NCBI GenBank assembly: GCA_005223375.1
Contig: RXOD01005558.1
Location: forward strand, 1 to 13,434
DNA: 13,434 nt
Origin: Amoebophrya sp. AT5.2
Taxonomy: Eukaryota; Sar; Dinophyceae; Syndiniales; Amoebophryaceae
Reading direction: 5' to 3'
Below are positions 8,965-13,434 of the stretch, piece after piece. The notes beneath the pieces are model-generated. The model worked only from the letters and a program-made list of their open reading frames with translations, was not told the DNA's origin and did not search any database. Positions within the stretch are counted from its first letter, which is position 1. The number at the start of each line of letters is the position of its first letter. The translations under genes and the position numbers were made by a program.

Positions 8965-11579
8965 ATGACGCGAGCCATGACGGCGAGGCGCTTGCTCGTC
9001 TCTCTCGGGGGCTTTATGCCCCTGGCGGCCCACGCCGCCGACGATGTGGCGACTCTCAAAAAGCTGCAATTTTCGTACGGGACGCTGACGCCGGACTTCG
9101 ATGCTGCAACCTACGAGTATGTTCTTGTTTTGTTCATCTTCTTCTGCGCTTTAAAAAAGAAAAAAATCGCGGTCATCTCGCCCTGCGCCTACTCCTGCCC
9201 ATCAACGAACGACGCCACCAGGTACACGCTTGCAGTCGCGGACTGTACAGGCTCCGCGATGATGAACCTCGGCGCCACGCTGGAGGCCAGCCGGGGCAGC
9301 GAGGTTGCGCTCGTGATGGGGGATTTTTCCGATTCCGGCGGGGCGGTGCTCAGCAGCCTGATCGACGCCAACGAGGCGGGCATGGCCACGGGGGACTTCG
9401 CGGGCGGTGACGTGACAGTGACGCTGACCGAAGAAGAACACCCGGGAGCGACACCGGTTGTGTACACAGTACACGTCGCTACAAGTCTCACAGACAGCGC
9501 GGCAAAAAACGCCGCGTGCGAATCAATTGAGTAATCGCCGAGCCAACCTTGCTCTTCCTTGATCTTTTTGTTGTCATTTGGTTTTCGCTTTCCGATGCGG
9601 AGTAACAGTATAAGTAGATGATCGTGGTCTTTCTCTTGTTTCGGCGCGACATCGCCCTGGTTCGTTTTGAAATGCATCGTGAAGATGTTGATCTCATACA
9701 TGACGATGTGGAGGAGGATGAGATGAACCACTTCCCTTCGACTCCACAGCACGCCGAAGAAGGAGAACGCTGGCGATGTGGCGATCACATGTCCGGTGCC
9801 GTACGCGACGCTGTCTGACGGCTTCTGTCGATGCAATGAAGGCTACGTCGGAAGCCTGCAGCTGCACGACCGCACCTGGGGTGGCAAATGCATCAAGGAG
9901 CCACCACGGTAAAAATTGTACGCTTATGTTGATGTTCATCATCATCTCCACTACACGTACACTACCTAGCTGGTGCATAACTACATTTTTACATAGAAGA
10001 CCAGCCTCAGCCAACAATGCAAACGTCGAACCCATCAAATCCCGCTCACACCAGCGGCGCGTGGCCCTGTCAGGGAACCTTTCCCTTCACTTGCGGGCGC
10101 TGCCCCACTTGCCAGGAGGCCGCCACCCTGCTCGAGGACGTTTCCAACAGTTGCGAGTTCTCGCACATTCACCTGAATCAGCTCGTCTGGCACACTTCCG
10201 CGTCCTCCTCGACTTCGGGGGCCTCCTTCCAAACTGTCCACCCCGACATCAGGGAGAAGATGTGTCTTTCCCCCATTTGTCGCTGGCGGGTCGAGCTCGC
10301 CTGGAACTCCTTCGCGACGTGCCAGGCGCTCGCCCGCGACCGGTGGGAGGAGGAGGTGCACTGGCGCGAGCACACTCTGTCGCTGGTGACGGCGAAGCGC
10401 ATCATCGACGTGTTTCACGGCTCCAGCAAGGATTGCCACATCGTGAGGGCCAAGCAGAACGTGTACTCGAGTCTCATGATCCAGCAGAAATTTTTGGTCA
10501 CCGGGATCGACGTACGGTCGGACACCACGATGAAGCAGGCGGAAGTCTCCCTGAGGCAGGCGTTCGCGAAAATCCTGCACCACCCGATGCGCCGGCTGGA
10601 GGTGGCAGTCATGCCGGAAACCTGCGTGAAGGACCCAGTCTGCGACCACAACGTGTGCGGCTACGGAGAATGCGTGCCGTGGAAGGTATAGATACTAACC
10701 GATGGGGCTGGCGCTTGACTTTTTGGAGGTTTTGTCTTCCCGTGGTTGGAACGCTAATGCACTTCTGCAGCTCAGTTTGGTGTGTAGAAGTTGTGTATAG
10801 CTAAGTACGCTGACGAATCAAATTGCAGCAGAAGCAGAACACTTCGGCGAGCGCGAGTGCTAGCCAGCGTGTAAGCGGCGACCTATCATACGTCAAGGTC
10901 AACGTCATCAAAAAACTAGTTTAAACTTTTCCAATCCGCCCCACTTCAGTCTCGCGAGCCTTTGGAGATGGGTGTGCTGGACGGGAGTTATGCTTCTCGC
11001 CACCCCAACCGCGTCGGCGACTACGGCTATCGCTGCCTCTGCAACGAGTGCTTTACTGAGACGATCACCAGCTCCGGCGAGCGCACTTGCGTTCGCGACA
11101 AGACCTGCAAACCGAAGAACTACTGCGACCCCAACCCGTGCAACTGCGGCGGCGAGTGCGTCTCGTGTCCGGAGTGCGCTGCGCGGGGCGAGCCCGGCTT
11201 TACCTGCAAGTGCAAGGGCTTCTTCGGCGGCCCCACCTGCGACGCGCTGCAGTGTCCCGACGGCTTCTCTGGGCAGGAGACGGACATCTCGACGGACCTG
11301 TGCCAGCAGACGTGCGCGCCGCGCGAGAGCACGAATGCCTGCGACCCCAACCCCTGCCAGCACGGGGGGCAGTGCAAGTTGGGGGCAGCAGGATCTAGTA
11401 CCAGTGACGCCTCCTCTGAAAGCGCGGAAGAAGATGGGGGATACCACTGTGAATGCCCGACGTCTTTCGGCGGGAAGCGGTGCGAGCACCTGGAATGCCC
11501 CGATGGCTTCCAAATCGCGCCGGCGGGAGACATCTGCGTACCGAAAGACACAGATCTGCCGCCGCCACTGGATAATTAG
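8965..11579 (+). CDS. Secreted or surface protein: signal peptide, cadherin-like beta-sandwich, EGF-like modules
   Basis: Six exons: 8965-9116, 9222-9530, 9750-9908, 10055-10685, 10829-10870 and 10950-11579; 640 residues, all phases closing (2, 2, 2, 0, 0). Residues 1-24 form a signal peptide (basic start, hydrophobic core, cleavage near AAHA). Residues about 28-146 fit the cadherin-like beta-sandwich pattern: L-x-x-L, G-T-L-x-P-x-F, Y-E-Y, ending V-Y-T-V-H-V. A Cys-rich EGF-like stretch follows (about 163-205, with FCRCNEGYVG). A mixed domain at about 210-400 includes an alternating beta/helix segment (QKFLVTGIDV ... LRQAFAKIL ... LEVAVM). After it come CDHNVCGYGEC and further modules with CDPNPC...GFTCKCKGFFGGPTC (about 490-528) and CDPNPCQHGGQC...YHCECPTSFGGKRC (about 562-612). 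No membrane helix is seen in the spliced form. An adhesive or matrix role is inference. The C-terminus is uncertain: a phase-0 GTACCG donor at 11538 could skip the stop and continue into the EGF exon at 12030. Confidence 0.8.
9117..9221 (+). other. Intron 1 of the EGF-like gene
   Basis: Donor GTATGT and acceptor CCACCAG before G, 105 nt, phase 2 (codon GAG). Removing it restores the beta-sandwich pattern Y-E-Y-T-L-A-V. The intron is stop-free and a multiple of three, so retention keeps the frame. Confidence 0.8.
9531..9749 (+). other. Intron 2 of the EGF-like gene
   Basis: Donor GTAATC and acceptor CTCCACAG before C, 219 nt, phase 2 (rebuilt GAC). The donor overlaps the in-frame TAA at 9532-9534. 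Acceptors at 9759 and 9762 are phase 0 and would break the frame. Confidence 0.7.
9909..10054 (+). other. Intron 3 of the EGF-like gene
   Basis: Donor GTAAAA, immediately followed by an in-frame TAA, and acceptor CACACCAG before C; 146 nt, phase 2. Of the AGs between the donor and 10055, only this one leaves the downstream open frame in phase. Confidence 0.68.
10686..10828 (+). other. Intron 4 of the EGF-like gene
   Basis: Donor GTATAG and acceptor AATTGCAG before C, 143 nt, phase 0. It ends at the microexon. If the microexon is skipped, the intron runs from 10686 to 10949. Confidence 0.6.
10829..10870 (+). CDS. 42-nt microexon of the EGF-like gene
   Basis: Bounded by AATTGCAG and GTAAGC, exactly 14 codons, no stop, phase 0 on both sides. 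It encodes QKQNTSASASASQR, a polar linker between a Cys-rich segment and the next exon. Its GC content is higher than the flanking intron sequence. Inclusion or skipping both keep the frame, so it may be alternatively spliced. Confidence 0.6.
10871..10949 (+). other. Intron 5 of the EGF-like gene
   Basis: Donor GTAAGC and acceptor CCCCACTTCAG before T, 79 nt, phase 0, the shortest intron in the window. The acceptor has a clear pyrimidine tract. Confidence 0.65.
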
Positions 11580-12029
11580 AGAAGGAGAAGAGAAGAAGGG
11601 GCTTCGTCCCGATGTTCGCGACATGCCAAGGCAGACGCAGAGATTATATTCAATGAATTGCAATAGCAATAAAAAAATGGATTATGGATATGAGAAATGG
11701 GAGTAGGACGTTGTATGTAATTAGTAAAAAGCGGGTCGTGCGCGTGCCTCTGCCTGATCGGCGTACCTTCGAGGAAGAGCGAAGGCCTGGCTAACGACTG
11801 GCGTAGGCGTATTAGGACGTTAGCGTAGCTGCTATTTGGACGTAGATAGAAGTGTGCGCAGCTCCCCACGCAGCAACTTGCTTCTGGTGCGCGCAAGTGT
11901 CTGGCGTCCCTGTCCTAGTCCTAGTGCAGCAGAAGTTAACTTCTTAAAGTTAAACCTTAAATCGTCCCTAGCTACACACTCCCCGGACCGTTCGTCGAGG
12001 TGCCTCGGCATGTTGCAGTTCTCTAAAAG
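11580..12029. other. Region between the EGF-like gene's stop and the downstream EGF exon
   Basis: Stops occur in all plus frames. An AATAAA followed by more A (11668-11673) lies 89 nt after the TAG, which suits a 3' UTR ending here. A 7-nt-arm hairpin TTAACTT / AAGTTAA lies at 11936-11953. The whole stretch could instead be most of a 492-nt intron (11538-12029). Confidence 0.5.
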
Positions 12030-12194
12030 TGTGAGTGCACGGTCTGCGATGAGAATCCGTGCTTGAATGACGGGTATTGCCAAGTCGTGGACGCTGAATG
12101 CAACTACCAGTGCAGCTGCGTGGCGGGATGGACTGGCGATCTCTGCGACACCCAGGAGGACGTCTGCGCCGACGCAACTTGCGCCAGCAGTGAG
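12030..12194 (+). CDS. EGF-like exon, no start codon of its own
   Basis: Acceptor CTCTAAAAG before 12030 and donor GTACTT at 12195, phase 0 at both ends, 55 codons without a stop. The reading contains C-D-E-N-P-C-L-N-D-G-Y-C, then NYQCSCVAGWTGDLC, then DVCADATC. This is a canonical six-Cys EGF-like module plus the first two Cys of another. It belongs either to the upstream EGF-like gene (joining 11537 to 12030, both phase 0) or to a separate gene with an unseen start. The following exon is not recognisable in the window. Confidence 0.6.
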
Positions 12195-12217
12195 GTACTT
12201 CGTCCATGGGTGGCATT

Positions 12218-12233
12218 GCCTGCGATCGCAGGC
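12218..12233. repeat. 16-nt perfect palindrome
   Basis: GCCTGCGATCGCAGGC is its own reverse complement. It lies 24 nt after the donor at 12195 and contains the octamer GCGATCGC. Confidence 0.8.
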
Positions 12234-12531
12234 GATGCGTTGTTGCGTATTTATTGGATGCGAAGACTACACGGCCGCGCTCTTTTCCGATTGATTCTAG
12301 GTAGAAGAAGCTGCCAGAGAGTAGCTATGCTGAAACCCGCCGCCAGCGTCTGCGCACTGCTCACGCGCTTAGCTGATCGCTCACTCTTGCTCAACTGGGC
12401 AGCTACTATCTACGTACTTACACACTACGCGCGTGCAGCCGTCCGCTGAATTCTGAGCGACGGCGCTGGCATCGCAGGCACTCCCCCGCGCAAGTTGGTA
12501 CCGCCGCCCACCGTCTCTCTCGGCGGCTGTC

Positions 12532-12556
12532 GCGCGCGTGTCTTGAAAACGCGCGC
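12532..12556. repeat. Inverted repeat, 8-nt arms
   Basis: GCGCGCGT (12532-12539) and ACGCGCGC (12549-12556) flank a 9-nt spacer. The arms are alternating purine-pyrimidine, so low complexity raises the chance of coincidence. Confidence 0.6.
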
Positions 12557-12697
12557 AAGTAGGCTTTGGCTTGCCACGCCGCCGCGACCACTCGCTCGGT
12601 TCTACATGGCGATATCGTCAGCGCAAGCCAAAGGAGCACGAGACGAGCACGAGGCAAGTCGCGGCATGCTTTGGGCTGGAGCGGCGTGCGTTCTGAC

Positions 12698-13048
12698 ATG
12701 CAACGTGGAAGCTGTAGCCCCCCTTGCGTCCAACTTGCGCGACTCTACCTGGCGCTTTTGGTTTTGGCGTGCTGCAGTGGTCGCGCATCCGCATCTTCTG
12801 CCCGCAGTGTGGTACAGCGAGCAGCGCGCGGCGGGAAAGTTGTGCAATCTGCTGCGCAGCTTGTCCGTCCTTCCTTGTTTATGTCTCGTCTCTCGTTGAA
12901 TTCGCAGAGCCTTGCCGCCAGTTTTTCCTCGGTGTGTGAGGAGTCCCGCGCTCGTGGTCTCCTCTTGCGTGCTTGTCTGCCGATCCGTTCCGCGCTCTCT
13001 CTGCCTCCTCTACAGCTTCCCAGTTACCCACTTGCCCGCCAAGCGTGA
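12698..13048 (+). CDS. Possible secreted protein, unknown function
   Basis: A 116-codon open frame starting at ATG 12698. The first 30 residues look like a signal peptide: Arg-containing start, hydrophobic core LYLALLVLACC, then small residues ending ...RASA before SS. The remainder is Ser/Arg/Leu-rich with no motif I know, and it may not all be exonic. The region is generally GC-rich, so long open frames occur by chance, and the third-position bias is weaker than in the clear genes. No homologous family recognised. Confidence 0.28.
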   Translation: MQRGSCSPPCVQLARLYLALLVLACCSGRASASSARSVVQRAARGGKVVQSAAQLVRPSLFMSRLSLNSQSLAASFSSVCEESRARGLLLRACLPIRSALSLPPLQLPSYPLARQA

Positions 13049-13434
13049 CGCGTGAACGATGCCCGTCCTTGTCGTGCGTGCCGCCCCGACCCGCGGCGGC
13101 GACCCCCCGGCGGGTAGAGTCGTGCTCGATGATAACGGCGCCCGAAGGCCCTTCCTTTAGTTAGACTTCCTCTCTTTGGTGTAGCTAGATGATGCCCGCA
13201 GGCCCGAAGCGCTCGCTTTGTTGCCCGCAGGCTCTTTAGAAACTCGCTCCACGTGAGGAGGTCTTCGCAGTGCGTAGCTGGCCCGCGCCAAGACTCCACT
13301 GCCCCCGGCGAGGTCGTGACAAGGCCAAGAGTGTGGCCGCTCAGTGGCGCCGCAGCCAGGCGGAGCCGCTCGCCTCGGGACGGATATCGAAGAGCCGCTG
13401 ACGCATCGCGCGCGGAGCCTCTCCGGCCGCGGCG
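13049..13434. other. GC-rich window end, nothing identified
   Basis: No convincing gene on either strand and no tRNA- or rRNA-like block recognised. TGCCCGCAGG occurs twice close together (about 13194 and 13221), a minor direct repeat. Confidence 0.45.

Larger units (their letters stand above)
12195..12697. other. GC-rich non-coding stretch after the EGF exon
   Basis: Starts with the GTACTT donor. I could not find a following Cys-rich, in-phase exon. It holds a 16-nt perfect palindrome (12218-12233) and an 8-nt-arm inverted repeat (12532-12556). GC content rises from about 12430 onward, unlike the other non-coding regions of the window. Confidence 0.5.

Noticed and set aside
1..13434. Searched for tRNA genes, rRNA, CRISPR arrays, insertion sequences and transposase or reverse-transcriptase motifs.
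   Set aside because: No GGTTCGANTCC-type T arm, no regular repeat-spacer array, and no catalytic motifs seen on either strand.

Overview
The window reads as nuclear DNA of a eukaryote, very probably a protist. The coding regions are GC-rich and broken by short GT-AG introns (79-283 nt in the models here), intergenic DNA is mostly AT-richer, and the products include an UNC-93-type transporter, a tail-anchored microprotein and a secreted EGF-like protein. All gene models lie on the plus strand. In six of the ten principal introns the base after the acceptor AG is G, which is usual in dinoflagellate genes, and a degenerate copy of the dinoflagellate spliced leader may lie at 4169-4196. A dinoflagellate-lineage alveolate with a compact genome is my best guess for the source, but this is inference and not settled by the sequence.

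Layout. (1) 1-4082: 3' part of a large three-exon gene, about 1,196 codons visible. It has a low-complexity N-terminal half and a C-terminal half with two related blocks that resemble ricin-B/beta-trefoil repeats. (2) 4083-4777: intergenic, with the possible spliced-leader relic. (3) 4778-6818: two-exon, 12-helix major-facilitator protein of UNC-93 type. (4) 6819-7601: intergenic, with a perfect 19-nt inverted repeat just after the transporter. (5) 7602-8120: three-exon gene for a 78-residue tail-anchored protein with a duplicated N-terminal motif; no single open frame reveals it. (6) 8121-8964: mostly non-coding, with a tentative two-exon small gene at 8247-8620. (7) 8965-11579: six-exon gene for a secreted or surface protein of about 640 residues (signal peptide, cadherin-like beta-sandwich, EGF-like modules), including a 42-nt microexon. 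(8) 12030-12194: a further EGF-like exon that is either the continuation of gene 7 or part of another gene. (9) 12195-13434: GC-rich DNA with little clear coding signal; one open frame (12698-13048) begins with a signal-peptide-like segment.

The genes do not form an obvious pathway. Three or four products are predicted to enter the secretory system or sit in membranes, but this is weak evidence for joint function. Reading phases close exactly across every splice junction of the four main models, which is the strongest support for them.
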